From Confluentibacter citreus (GTDB lineage Bacteria; Bacteroidota; Bacteroidia; Flavobacteriales; Flavobacteriaceae): a stretch of 64,000 nucleotides of DNA. Position numbers and translations under genes: made by a program. Positions within the stretch are counted from its first letter, which is position 1. Each line of letters opens with the position of its first letter. Below the pieces are notes generated by a model. That model ran no database searches, was not told the origin of the DNA, and saw only the letters and a list, made by a program, of their open reading frames with translations. Shown here piece after piece: positions 25,304-34,345 of the stretch. The stretch is from contig NZ_NIXN01000001.1 in assembly GCF_002807055.1 (NCBI RefSeq), positions 744,001 to 808,000 on the forward strand. The letters run 5' to 3'.

Positions 25304-27919
25304 TTATGCTGAATTTCTACTGGCATTAATGTTGCCAAACAAAGAACGCGTTACAATTTTTTCATAAATCTCAATCATTTCCGTGTCTTTAATCTCCTCT
25401 TTTTCAAGTTCTTGAATTTTCTTCAAAGCATATTGTTGTATAGTTAGTAAAGGAAGTACAATAGATTCCCTAACTTCAATAGACGCTTTAACACTAGGCT
25501 CATTTTCCATTAAAACTTTATAACCGGTTAGTTTTAACAATAACGATTTTGTTGTAAGATACTCGTTGTAAATAATCGTCCAAAAGGCTCCAAATTCTGG
25601 ATCTTTTGCCATGTACATGGTTAAATCGAAAAACGATTTCGTTAAGGACATCATACTATTTTCTAACAATGTTTTAAAGAATTTAGAATTGTTATAAAGT
25701 TGTTCTACTTTATAAAACTCTCCTCTTTCTTCATATGCTTTTAAGGCGGTTCCAACCCCATAAAACCCAGGTACATTTTGTTTTAATTGGCTCCAGGAAC
25801 CTACAAAAGGTATGGCTCTTAAATCTGAAAACACCAATTTATCTGAACTGCCTCTTTTTGATGGTCTACTGCCAATATTGGTTTTAGCATAATATTTTAG
25901 TGTGCTCATACGCTCTAAATACGGAATGAACATGGGATGATTTTTAAAATCCTTGTATGCTTGATAGCTTGTTACGGCCAAATCGTTCATAACAATCCTA
26001 TCTTCATGAGGCATGGCGTGTTGGTCTTTACCCATTCTATTAAAAATACCTGAACTGATCAATTGCTCTAAATTGTACTGTGATGAATCCAAGGTTCCAA
26101 AGTTAGAACTAATAGTTTGCCCTTGAATAGTAAGCTGTACTTCCTTATCTTCAATAGTTGGCCCTAATGATGCATAAAATTGATGCGTTTTTCCGCCACC
26201 TCTTGCTGGTGGCCCCCCTCGGCCATCAAAAAATATAGCTGTAATATCATATTTTCTAGAGATTTCAGTAAGCTTTTCTTTAGCGGTATAAATTCCCCAA
26301 TTGGCCATTAAATAACCACCATCTTTTGTGCCATCAGAAAAACCTAGCATAATGGTTTGCTTGTTTCCACGACTTTTTAAATGGGCTATGTATGCAGGAT
26401 TGTTATAAAGTTGCTCCATAACAGGTTGTGCGTTTTCCAAATCGGTTATGGTTTCAAAAAGCGGAACTACATCAACCGTTAAATGATCTCTAAATGCCAC
26501 CATTTTTAGCATAGAAAATAATTGAATTACATTCAGTGCTGTTTGATTATTGCTAATTATATATCTGTTAGCACCCAATTCTCCATTAGATTCTTGAATT
26601 TGCTTAATTGCTTTAATGGTTTTCAGCGTATTACTTACCATCTCATCTTCAAAAACATCAATATCAATAAGGTTCGTTGTATCAACGTTTGATAATATGT
26701 TGATTTGTTCTTCTTCAGATAAATCATGATAATTCTTCGGAAAAGATGGGTGATCGGTTTTTAATAAATTATCAATAACCGTCGTAAATACATCATGATG
26801 AATTCTGCTGTCTTGTCTGATATCAAGCGTTGCAAAATTATAACCAAACAAATGAATCCTATTTATCAAACTGTTTATATCATTAATGTATAATGATTGA
26901 TGATCATTTACCACAATATCCCTAATTTCGATAAGCTCTTTTTTCAATTCGGGTAATGAAATGGCGTCTTTATAATCTAAATCTATACTATAATTATAAA
27001 TGGTTTCTTCTAGTTTTATAATGCGATCCTCAACATTTCTAAAAGTTAGTTTTCTGCTTAAAACTTTCAAATCTTTGTGATAACTATTTAAAATAGCTTG
27101 TTTTAAACGTTTAGCGACCTTTATTGTTGTTTTTGGCTTTACGAACGGATTTCCATCTCTGTCGCCACCAGGCCAAAACCCAATGTTGATAATTTCATTG
27201 TGGGCTTCACTATCACTAAAAATGTTTTGTTGAATGTAATTATAGATTTCACCAAAGGATTTATAAAACACATTTTCCAAATACCAAATTAGGCTAACGG
27301 CTTCATCATAAGGTGTTGGTTTTTTATGTTTGAAAAAAGGTGTTTTACCAAGTTGTCCAAATAGATTATTAATATCGTTTAGGTTATTGGTTTTAATAGC
27401 TTCAGTTAAATCGGTAATGATTCCTAATACAGATCCAGGGTAAAATTGCGTTGGATGTGCTGTTAATACAATGCGTACTTTAAATTCCTCTAAATAATCC
27501 TTTAACTCATCCAATTTATTTTGTGAAATGGTAGATTCCTTAAGGTTTCTTAATGTACCAATACCTTCCATATTATTCACAATTGGAAAAGAAGCATCTT
27601 CAATAGCATCAAACAAAACTACCTGTCTTTCAATATATTGAATAAATCTAAAAAGTAAATTTATTTGACTTTCTCTATTGCGCCTAGCTTGGTATTTTTT
27701 AAAGAAGGTGTCAACTATGGTTGTAGGGTCATCACCACTGGCAAAACCTTTTTTGCATGTTTCGTGAAATAAGGGAAGTAGTACCCCCGTTTTTGTTATG
27801 GCATCAAAAGGGAGTGTCATAAATATACTGTTGTAAATTTGATATTTAGACAGTACGTTTTGTTTGAAACGGGTTAATTTAGGCTCTACAGGCATAATTC
27901 TTACAGTTAAATTAGTCAT
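25304..27919 (-). CDS. ppc: phosphoenolpyruvate carboxylase
   Basis: Carboxylates PEP with bicarbonate to oxaloacetate, refilling the citrate cycle. 871 aa, normal length. The catalytic histidine is His155 in LTAHPTQFYPGSVL. GFWPGGDRDGNPFV, the glycine-rich FFDGRGGPPARGGGKTHQF loop and RAIPFVGSWSQLKQNVPGFYG are all family hallmarks. Monocistronic and convergent to glnB. With SulP and carbonic anhydrase nearby, it completes a bicarbonate-fixing route that supplies carbon skeletons for GOGAT. Confidence 0.96.
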   Translation of the reverse strand: MTNLTVRIMPVEPKLTRFKQNVLSKYQIYNSIFMTLPFDAITKTGVLLPLFHETCKKGFASGDDPTTIVDTFFKKYQARRNRESQINLLFRFIQYIERQVVLFDAIEDASFPIVNNMEGIGTLRNLKESTISQNKLDELKDYLEEFKVRIVLTAHPTQFYPGSVLGIITDLTEAIKTNNLNDINNLFGQLGKTPFFKHKKPTPYDEAVSLIWYLENVFYKSFGEIYNYIQQNIFSDSEAHNEIINIGFWPGGDRDGNPFVKPKTTIKVAKRLKQAILNSYHKDLKVLSRKLTFRNVEDRIIKLEETIYNYSIDLDYKDAISLPELKKELIEIRDIVVNDHQSLYINDINSLINRIHLFGYNFATLDIRQDSRIHHDVFTTVIDNLLKTDHPSFPKNYHDLSEEEQINILSNVDTTNLIDIDVFEDEMVSNTLKTIKAIKQIQESNGELGANRYIISNNQTALNVIQLFSMLKMVAFRDHLTVDVVPLFETITDLENAQPVMEQLYNNPAYIAHLKSRGNKQTIMLGFSDGTKDGGYLMANWGIYTAKEKLTEISRKYDITAIFFDGRGGPPARGGGKTHQFYASLGPTIEDKEVQLTIQGQTISSNFGTLDSSQYNLEQLISSGIFNRMGKDQHAMPHEDRIVMNDLAVTSYQAYKDFKNHPMFIPYLERMSTLKYYAKTNIGSRPSKRGSSDKLVFSDLRAIPFVGSWSQLKQNVPGFYGVGTALKAYEERGEFYKVEQLYNNSKFFKTLLENSMMSLTKSFFDLTMYMAKDPEFGAFWTIIYNEYLTTKSLLLKLTGYKVLMENEPSVKASIEVRESIVLPLLTIQQYALKKIQELEKEEIKDTEMIEIYEKIVTRSLFGNINASRNSA

Positions 27920-28120
27920 AAATGTACTAAAGCTATAATTAACCTTGGTAGGCTTTCTAAAGATTTATTAATTTTTAGTGTTTGGTGAATTCAAATTGTG
28001 AATTATTAAATAAAACAGCCTCTATTGTTGAATCTTTTTAATGGTGATAATCTTTTAAAATACTTATTTTATTTCAATACGGAATAGTATTAATAATTTT
28101 CTAAAAAGGATTCCTTTTTT

Positions 28121-28140
28121 AATATGACATATGTCATATT
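28121..28140. promoter_or_regulatory. Crp/Fnr-type palindromic operator
   Basis: A perfect 20-bp palindrome with core ATATGAC-N4-GTCATAT, close to DNR/FNR sites (TTGAC/TTGAT-N4 inverted). It is centred 41 nt upstream of the start predicted from a -7-like TACATTTA at 28160-28167, the standard position for a class II activator. Confidence 0.55.
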
Positions 28141-28196
28141 CTGCAATTATACTACGACATACATTTACAAATTGTTTTAAAAAATAACCTGAATAT

Positions 28197-30002
28197 ATGA
28201 ATAGATTACACGCATTCCACATTCCAGTAATGGGTATTGGATTCACTATAGATACCCCTTTAAAAGTGGCTCAATATGGTATAGATTCAGTGATTTCTTT
28301 AGTAGATGATATATTGCTTGAGAAACTCAGAAAAATGTATAGTGACAATTTTGGGGTTCCCTACCAAGAAATTACTGATAAGATGGATGATTTTAGAGCT
28401 AAAAGAATTACATCTTATCTAAATTTAATACACGATTTAGTAGAAAAGAAATTCGAAGTATTAAAACAAGTTAGTGCCGAAAAAATGGACGCTATTTATA
28501 CCTACGTAAATATGCTTCCTGAACATTCATCCATTAAAGCCGATTTTAAAAGAATAACCTCAGACGGACACAATTTTGCTGAAGTAAAAAATTGGGTTAA
28601 TAAAAATTTGAAGTTAGGAATCATTGATGTTAATATCATGACTAAAGTTGATAAAGACAACTATTTGAAAAATGAAAAATTACCTGTAGAATATAATGAT
28701 GCCCATGCGGCGTTAAGAGGTTTTGCGAATAGTAAATTAAATTCATCAGTTGTATTGTCCGCGGGGTTAAATCCTCGACTTTATAGTTACATTTCTCAGT
28801 TTGAAGATTTCTATCCTAATGAAGATGGAGACTTTAAAAAGAAAATTATTTTAAAGGTAAGCGATTATAGGTCGGCATTAATCCAAGGTAAATTTTTGGC
28901 TAAAAAAGGATTATGGGTTTCAGAATTTAGAATTGAATCTGGTCTTAATTGTGGCGGTCATGCTTTTGCAACAGATGGTTATCTTTTAGGACCCGTTTTG
29001 GCTGAGTTTAGAGAAAAAAGAGAAGAACTTAAAACAACGCTTCAGGAATTGGTACAGCAAGAATTTTTGAATCAAAATCGTGTTTTTCCAGAGAATTTGT
29101 CAATAAAAATATCTGCTCAAGGAGGTGTTGGCACCCATGAAGAGCATGAGTTTTTAATTAAGGAGTACAATTTAGATTCTGTAGGTTGGGGAACGCCTTT
29201 TTTATTGGTTCCAGAAGCGACAACTGTTGATGAAAAAACCCTAAATAGATTAGTCAACGCCAAAGAAGAAGATTTATATTTAAGCAACATTTCTCCATTA
29301 GGAGTGCCATTTAACAACTTAAGAAATAATACAAAAGATGCTGAAAGAGATGTGTTGATTAATAAAGGAAGGCCAGGAAGTTCTTGCCCTAAAAAATTTG
29401 TTGCTTTAAATAAAGAGTTCAAGGAAAATGGTATATGTACAGCCTCAAGGGAGTATCAACATTTAAAAATAAAGGAGTTAAGTGCCATGGGATTACCTTT
29501 AAACGACTATGAAATAAAATATAATGAAATAGTTGAAAAATCATGTACTTGCGTAGGCTTAGGTACTTCAGCATTATTAGCTTATAATTTGGATACAAAA
29601 ATTGAAGGCGAAGGCGTATCTATTTGTCCCGGACCCAATATGGCTTATTATTCTAAGGTCATGAGTTTAAAAAACATCACAGACCATATTTATGGAAGGG
29701 ATAATATGATAACAAGAACAGACCGTCCTAATATATTTATAAAGGAACTCTATATTTATATTGATTATTTGAAAAATAAACTAGAGAGTTCTAAATTTTC
29801 AATGAATAAGAAAGATGAGAAATACTTGTTAACTTTTACTAATAACCTTAGCGAAGGGATTTTATATTATAAGAACTTATTTGAAGAAGCTAAAAATGCT
29901 TTTCAAGATATTAAAGAGATTGTTTTAAAAGAATTAGATAAGAGCGAAAAGATTTTAAGCAACATTAATTTAGAAATTCAGAATATGGCAGTTTTAAATT
30001 GA
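28197..30002 (+). CDS. uncharacterised 601-aa protein, possible FMN TIM-barrel with cysteine cluster
   Basis: I do not recognise the family by name. The N-terminus (FHIPVMGIGFTIDTPLKVAQYGIDS, in two parts, residues 7-31) looks like the first strand-loop of nitronate monooxygenase-like or glutamate synthase-like barrels. SGLNCGGHAFATDG (248-261) and SAQGGVGTHEEHEF (306-319), then SVGWGTPFLLVPEAT, look like the late phosphate-binding loops of such a barrel. All six cysteines lie between 252 and 477 (252, 397, 414, 450, 452, 477), with a CPKK...GIC...SCTC pattern that could hold an Fe-S cluster. The last 100 residues are helical. Monocistronic, behind a Crp/Fnr-type palindrome. Function unknown; a redox enzyme is inferred. 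Confidence 0.75.
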   Translation: MNRLHAFHIPVMGIGFTIDTPLKVAQYGIDSVISLVDDILLEKLRKMYSDNFGVPYQEITDKMDDFRAKRITSYLNLIHDLVEKKFEVLKQVSAEKMDAIYTYVNMLPEHSSIKADFKRITSDGHNFAEVKNWVNKNLKLGIIDVNIMTKVDKDNYLKNEKLPVEYNDAHAALRGFANSKLNSSVVLSAGLNPRLYSYISQFEDFYPNEDGDFKKKIILKVSDYRSALIQGKFLAKKGLWVSEFRIESGLNCGGHAFATDGYLLGPVLAEFREKREELKTTLQELVQQEFLNQNRVFPENLSIKISAQGGVGTHEEHEFLIKEYNLDSVGWGTPFLLVPEATTVDEKTLNRLVNAKEEDLYLSNISPLGVPFNNLRNNTKDAERDVLINKGRPGSSCPKKFVALNKEFKENGICTASREYQHLKIKELSAMGLPLNDYEIKYNEIVEKSCTCVGLGTSALLAYNLDTKIEGEGVSICPGPNMAYYSKVMSLKNITDHIYGRDNMITRTDRPNIFIKELYIYIDYLKNKLESSKFSMNKKDEKYLLTFTNNLSEGILYYKNLFEEAKNAFQDIKEIVLKELDKSEKILSNINLEIQNMAVLN

Positions 30003-30147
30003 AAATGATACAACATATTGTCACTTTATAATTAACTCCTTTTTCTTTATAAAACACCATCGTTTTATATTACATGGTATTTTTTATGATAATCTCATTT
30101 CAATAAAATTTTAATTAAGATATTTGTAATTAATAACAAATTTATGT

Positions 30148-30163
30148 TGGCATAAGTTTTGCT
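30148..30163 (+). promoter_or_regulatory. sigma-54-type -24/-12 promoter for nadAB
   Basis: TTGGCATA-AGTT-TTGC carries the invariant GG and GC with the required 12-nt spacing and a full TTGC -12 box. The predicted start is near 30175, 17 nt before the nadA ATG at 30192. Confidence 0.7.
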
Positions 30164-30191
30164 TATTTATTTGTAAAAAATTCTGGTTGAA

Positions 30192-31118
30192 ATGGATTTA
30201 GTAAAAGAAATAAAAAGATTAAAGAAAGAAAAAAACGCTGTTATTTTGGCACATTATTATCAAGTTGCCGAAATACAGGATATTGCAGATTATGTGGGCG
30301 ATAGTTTAGGCTTGTCCCAAAAAGCTGCTGAGACTGATGCCGACATTATTGTGTTTGCAGGGGTACATTTTATGGCAGAAACTGCCAAAATATTAAACCC
30401 AACAAAAACCGTCGTACTACCAGATTTAAAAGCGGGTTGCTCGTTGGCAGATTCTTGTCCGCCAGATTTGTTCGAGAAATTCACAAAAGCACATCCAGAC
30501 CATGTGGTTATTACCTATGTAAACTGTTCGGCAGAAATTAAAGCATTGAGCGATATTGTTTGTACGTCTTCCAATGCCGTTAAAATTGTAGAATCCATTC
30601 CAAAAGACACACCAATTATTTTTGCGCCTGATAAAAATCTTGGTAGATATATCATAAAAAAAACGGGGCGAGATATGTTACTTTGGGATGGCAGTTGTAT
30701 CGTGCATGAAGCCTTTTCAATTGATAAGCTTATAGAATTACACAAAAAATATCCAGATTATAAAATTATTGCGCACCCAGAATCTGAAGAACATATTTTA
30801 AATACGGCTACTTATATTGGTTCTACCTCAGGCATGATAAATTATGTAAAAACACATCCAAAGGATAAATTTATTGTAGCTACCGAAGCAGGAATTTTAC
30901 ATAAAATGCAGCAAGAAATGCCAGAAACAGACTTATTACCTGCGCCAGCTGTTGAAGACAATACCTGCGCGTGCAGCGAATGTCATTTCATGAAAATGAA
31001 CACCCTTCAAAAACTTTACAATTGTTTGCTTAATGAAAGTCCGCAAATTGAAGTGCCAGAACATATCAGAATAAAAGCGTTAGTACCAATTGAACGTATG
31101 TTAGAACTATCCAAATAA
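30192..31118 (+). CDS. nadA: quinolinate synthase
   Basis: Condenses iminoaspartate with dihydroxyacetone phosphate to quinolinate for NAD synthesis. 308 aa. The cysteines that hold the 4Fe-4S cluster are seen in [12 protein letters not shown] (Cys83), [13 protein letters not shown] and [36 protein letters not shown] is the N-terminal substrate motif. The nadB ATG follows 1 nt after its stop. A strong sigma-54-type site precedes it. Confidence 0.96.
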   Translation: MDLVKEIKRLKKEKNAVILAHYYQVAEIQDIADYVGDSLGLSQKAAETDADIIVFAGVHFMAETAKILNPTKTVVLPDLKAGCSLADSCPPDLFEKFTKAHPDHVVITYVNCSAEIKALSDIVCTSSNAVKIVESIPKDTPIIFAPDKNLGRYIIKKTGRDMLLWDGSCIVHEAFSIDKLIELHKKYPDYKIIAHPESEEHILNTATYIGSTSGMINYVKTHPKDKFIVATEAGILHKMQQEMPETDLLPAPAVEDNTCACSECHFMKMNTLQKLYNCLLNESPQIEVPEHIRIKALVPIERMLELSK

Positions 31119-31119
31119 T

Positions 31120-32700
31120 ATGATTTCAACAAACTATTTGGTTATTGGGTCTGGTATTGCCGGACTAACATTTGCTGTTAAAATTGCTGAACAATTTCCT
31201 AACAGAAAGATTATTATCATTACTAAAGCCAATGAAGATGAGTCTAATACAAAATATGCTCAAGGAGGCGTTGCTATTGTTTTGGATGATAAAGACTCCT
31301 TTAATAAACACGTTCAAGATACACTGATTGCTGGTGATGGGCTTTGCGATGAAGAAGTTGTAAAAATGGTTGTAAAGGAAGGCCCCAAACGACTTGAAGA
31401 GCTATTACTTTGGGGTGCCAATTTTGACACCGATGCCAGTGGCGATTTTAATTTAGGTAAAGAAGGCGGACATTCAGAATATAGAATCGTTCACCATAAA
31501 GATATTACTGGTTACGAAATAGAACGGGCATTACTTAAAAAAGTGCATGGGCTAAAAAATGTGACATTATGGTCACATCATTTTGCCATAGATTTAATAA
31601 CCAAGCATCATATTACTGATTCCCAAGCTAAAGAGAACACTTGCTACGGTGCTTATGTTTTTGACCAAAAAAAAGGTACGATATTCACCATTAAAGCAGA
31701 CAGTACACTATTGGCGGCAGGTGGTATAGGCAAAGTGTATGGGCATACTACCAATCCTGTCATAGCCACGGGAGATGGCATAGCTATGGCTTACAGAGCG
31801 AAGGCAAAGATTTCTGATATGGAATTTATCCAATTCCATCCAACGGCACTTTATGATGCCAGAGGCGACCAATCGTCTTTTTTAATTTCCGAAGCAGTAA
31901 GAGGCATGGGAGCTTACCTAAGAAACAAAAATGGTCACAGGTTCATGCTTGATTATGATGAACGTGGAGAGTTGGCTTCCCGAGATATTGTATCGCAAAG
32001 CATCGATAGTGAATTGAAGAAAACCGGAGATACTAATGTATTTTTAGATTGTACCCATTTAGATATTGAAGAATTTAAAAAGCATTTTCCGAATATTTAT
32101 AAAAAGTGCAAACAAAACCATATTGATGTTGAAACCGATTGGATTCCAGTGGTACCTGCGTCACATTATTTGTGTGGTGGGATAGATGTAGATATGGATG
32201 GCAAAACATCTATTAATAATTTATTTGCTTGTGGCGAATGTACTAGAACCGGTTTGCATGGTGCCAATAGATTAGCCTCAAATTCATTATTGGAAGCTTT
32301 GGTTTATGCCCATAATATTTTTAAATATCATTCGGAGCATACTTATGAAACTTTGGATTTAGAAATTCCAGAGTGGAATGATGAAGGAACAAGTGTACCA
32401 AGAGAGCATGTTATTATTCAATATAATTTAAAGCAACTACAAGCTTTAATGCGTGATTATGTTGGTATTGTGAGAAGTGATAGTCGATTAACAAAAGCGA
32501 TTAAACATTTGGATTTAATGTTTGCTGAGGTTGAAGAGTTTTATAAACAAGCCAAAGTGTCCACCTCACTATGTGAATTAAGAAACATGATGAACGTGGC
32601 GCATTTGATTATTAATCAATCTATTGCCAGAAAAGAAAATAAAGGGGGTTTTTATAAGCTAGATAATGTAAAAGAAAATGAGACTGAAGCAAAAAGATAA
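31120..32700 (+). CDS. nadB: L-aspartate oxidase
   Basis: Flavoenzyme oxidising aspartate to iminoaspartate, the partner step to NadA. 526 aa, with the FAD loop VIGSGIAGLTFAVKIAE (residues 7-23), KYAQGGVAIVL, EFIQFHPTALYD and the GLHGANRLASNSLLEALV signature. In operon with nadA; nadC is not in this window. Its last codons are part of a 14-bp hairpin with the stop codon in the loop, so the terminator overlaps the coding end. Confidence 0.95.
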   Translation: MISTNYLVIGSGIAGLTFAVKIAEQFPNRKIIIITKANEDESNTKYAQGGVAIVLDDKDSFNKHVQDTLIAGDGLCDEEVVKMVVKEGPKRLEELLLWGANFDTDASGDFNLGKEGGHSEYRIVHHKDITGYEIERALLKKVHGLKNVTLWSHHFAIDLITKHHITDSQAKENTCYGAYVFDQKKGTIFTIKADSTLLAAGGIGKVYGHTTNPVIATGDGIAMAYRAKAKISDMEFIQFHPTALYDARGDQSSFLISEAVRGMGAYLRNKNGHRFMLDYDERGELASRDIVSQSIDSELKKTGDTNVFLDCTHLDIEEFKKHFPNIYKKCKQNHIDVETDWIPVVPASHYLCGGIDVDMDGKTSINNLFACGECTRTGLHGANRLASNSLLEALVYAHNIFKYHSEHTYETLDLEIPEWNDEGTSVPREHVIIQYNLKQLQALMRDYVGIVRSDSRLTKAIKHLDLMFAEVEEFYKQAKVSTSLCELRNMMNVAHLIINQSIARKENKGGFYKLDNVKENETEAKR

Positions 32701-32714
32701 GCTTCAGTCTCATT
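32677..32714. terminator. bidirectional terminator overlapping the nadB stop
   Basis: A perfect 14-bp stem (32677-32690 with 32701-32714; core GAGACTGAAGC/GCTTCAGTCTC) encloses a 10-nt loop holding the nadB TAA. AT-rich tracts on both sides fit termination of nadB and of the converging ssb. Confidence 0.8.
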
Positions 32715-32733
32715 AAAATAATAGATTGCCTAT

Positions 32734-33066
32734 TTATTTTCCCAACATTAGTAATTCACTACAAACAACTTCTGTTATATAACGTTTTTCGCCTTCTTTG
32801 GTTTCGTAGCTTCTAGAGGTTAGTTTTCCTTCAATAGCAACTTCTTTACCTTTTGTTACGTATTTTTCAATGATTTCAGCCGTTTTCCCCCAAGCTACTA
32901 CATTGTGCCATTGGGTATCCGTTACTCTTTCACCCTTATTGTTTTTATAACTTTCGTTGGTTGCTATGGTGAATTTAGCAAGCATTTTTCCTGATTCTAA
33001 ATTGATGATTTCTGGATCATTTCCTAAGTTACCAATCAACTGTACTTTGTTTTTAATTGCGCTCAT
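32734..33066 (-). CDS. ssb: single-stranded DNA-binding protein, short form without acidic tail
   Basis: 110 aa, a single OB-fold: KVQLIGNLGNDPEI, FTIATNESYKNNKGE, TDTQWHNVVAWGKTAEII and KEVAIEGKLTSRSYE are all typical SSB blocks. The protein ends at ELLMLGK and lacks the acidic DxxxF-type C-terminal tail that recruits repair and replication proteins in normal SSB. It is therefore probably a second, specialised copy (competence or recombination), not the replicative one, though the latter is not in this window to compare. Confidence 0.88.
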   Translation of the reverse strand: MSAIKNKVQLIGNLGNDPEIINLESGKMLAKFTIATNESYKNNKGERVTDTQWHNVVAWGKTAEIIEKYVTKGKEVAIEGKLTSRSYETKEGEKRYITEVVCSELLMLGK

Positions 33067-33246
33067 AATTTTAAATTTTTAATGTTAAACAGTTAATACT
33101 ATCGAGTTCTTATGTTTCGACAGGGCAAAGATGCAACTGCCTTCAAATGTTATTCGGTTGATAAATATTTAAAATCGTTTGTAAATGTTTGTAGTCGTTT
33201 GTAAATGGATAATATTTTTATATATTGCATTAAAAAATAGGCAATT

Positions 33247-33597
33247 ATGGCAAAACAATGTTTAGAATGTGGTGATACCATTGTGGGTAGAATTGATAAA
33301 AAATTCTGTAGCGATGGCTGTAGAAATGCCTATAATAACAATGTCAATAAGGATAATAAAAACCTTATTCGTAACACAAATAACTGGTTACGAAAAAACC
33401 ATCGCATTTTAGAAGAGGTTAATCCAGATAAAAAAACCACTATTTCTAGGGCAAAACTTATAGAAAAGGGTTTCGATTTTAATTACTTCACAAGTATTTA
33501 CACCACAAAAGCAGGAACTATATATTACTTTGTGTACGACCAAGGATACTTGCCTATTGAAGGGGATTATTTTGCTTTGGTAAAACGAGAAAGCTAA
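33247..33597 (+). CDS. small zinc-ribbon protein, 116 aa
   Basis: The N-terminus CLECGDTIVGRIDKKFC (Cys5, Cys8, Cys22) continues with SDGCRNAYN (Cys26), a four-cysteine zinc ribbon like those in DUF2116-type proteins. The rest (about 40-116) is a helix-strand domain with LIEKGFDFNYFTS and a tyrosine-rich strand IYYFVYDQGY. No enzymatic motif. It is divergent from ssb with a 180-nt gap and convergent to a CBS-domain gene. Function unknown; nucleic-acid binding is possible. Confidence 0.75.
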   Translation: MAKQCLECGDTIVGRIDKKFCSDGCRNAYNNNVNKDNKNLIRNTNNWLRKNHRILEEVNPDKKTTISRAKLIEKGFDFNYFTSIYTTKAGTIYYFVYDQGYLPIEGDYFALVKRES

Positions 33598-33601
33598 TCT
33601 G

Positions 33602-34069
33602 TTATTTCCAGTCGTGACCCTTTAAAGCTAGAGCAGCTTTAAGGATATCTTTTTGGCTTATTTGACCAACCAATTTGCCATCTTCAAGAATAGGGAAACG
33701 CCGGCGTTTAGACTCCAAAAACTTATTGGCAGCATCAAAAATATTCATATTACCATCTATGGTTTCTACATTTTTTACCATGCATTTTTCAACAATATTG
33801 TTAATCATAGGCAAGTTATGATACCTGCTTTCGCTAAGTTGTTTTATACAATCCCCTTCAGATATGATGCCAATTAACTCATTTTTGCTGTTTAATACGG
33901 GTCCGCCAGAAATCCGATGCTTAATTAAGGAGTCTATAACGGTTTCAATGGTATCATCAGATTTAAAAGTCACGAGTTTTTTGCTCATATAATCACTAAC
34001 CTTAAGAGGGACTTCGGTGGTCATCTTATTTTGATTTTTTCGTGCGGCTAAAAAACTTTTAATTCCCAT
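33602..34069 (-). CDS. tandem CBS-domain protein
   Basis: 155 aa made of two CBS motifs: KVSDYMSKKLVTFKSDDTIETVIDSLIKHRISGGPVLN (read in parts, about 22-60) and VEKCMVKNVETIDGNMNIFDAANKFLESKRRRFPILEDGKLVGQISQKD (about 88-140). Such stand-alone pairs bind adenosine nucleotides and sense energy state. No fused effector. The N-terminal 15 residues are basic. Monocistronic. Confidence 0.88.
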   Translation of the reverse strand: MGIKSFLAARKNQNKMTTEVPLKVSDYMSKKLVTFKSDDTIETVIDSLIKHRISGGPVLNSKNELIGIISEGDCIKQLSESRYHNLPMINNIVEKCMVKNVETIDGNMNIFDAANKFLESKRRRFPILEDGKLVGQISQKDILKAALALKGHDWK

Positions 34070-34345
34070 AATGTTAAAATTTTAAGATTACTAAATGTAG
34101 CAAATTTTTTCTATTTTTCCTATAATCATATTTTTAATGCTTAAAAAGCACTAAACTTTCTGTATTCTCATATTATTAACAGGATTCTTTATGATACATT
34201 CAAATATTTAAAATTTATTGCATAATAGTTATAAGTACATTTATTTTAATAGAAGCATGTTTTTTGAAAGAATTAAGGAAGTTTTAATCTAATAAATCTC
34301 AAAATTTTATAGATTTAGCCCGTTAAATAAATTAAACATATAAAA

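Noticed and set aside
28064-28246. 60-aa minus-strand frame upstream of the 601-aa gene
   Set aside because: Crosses the Crp/Fnr palindrome and the start of the real gene; no coding character.
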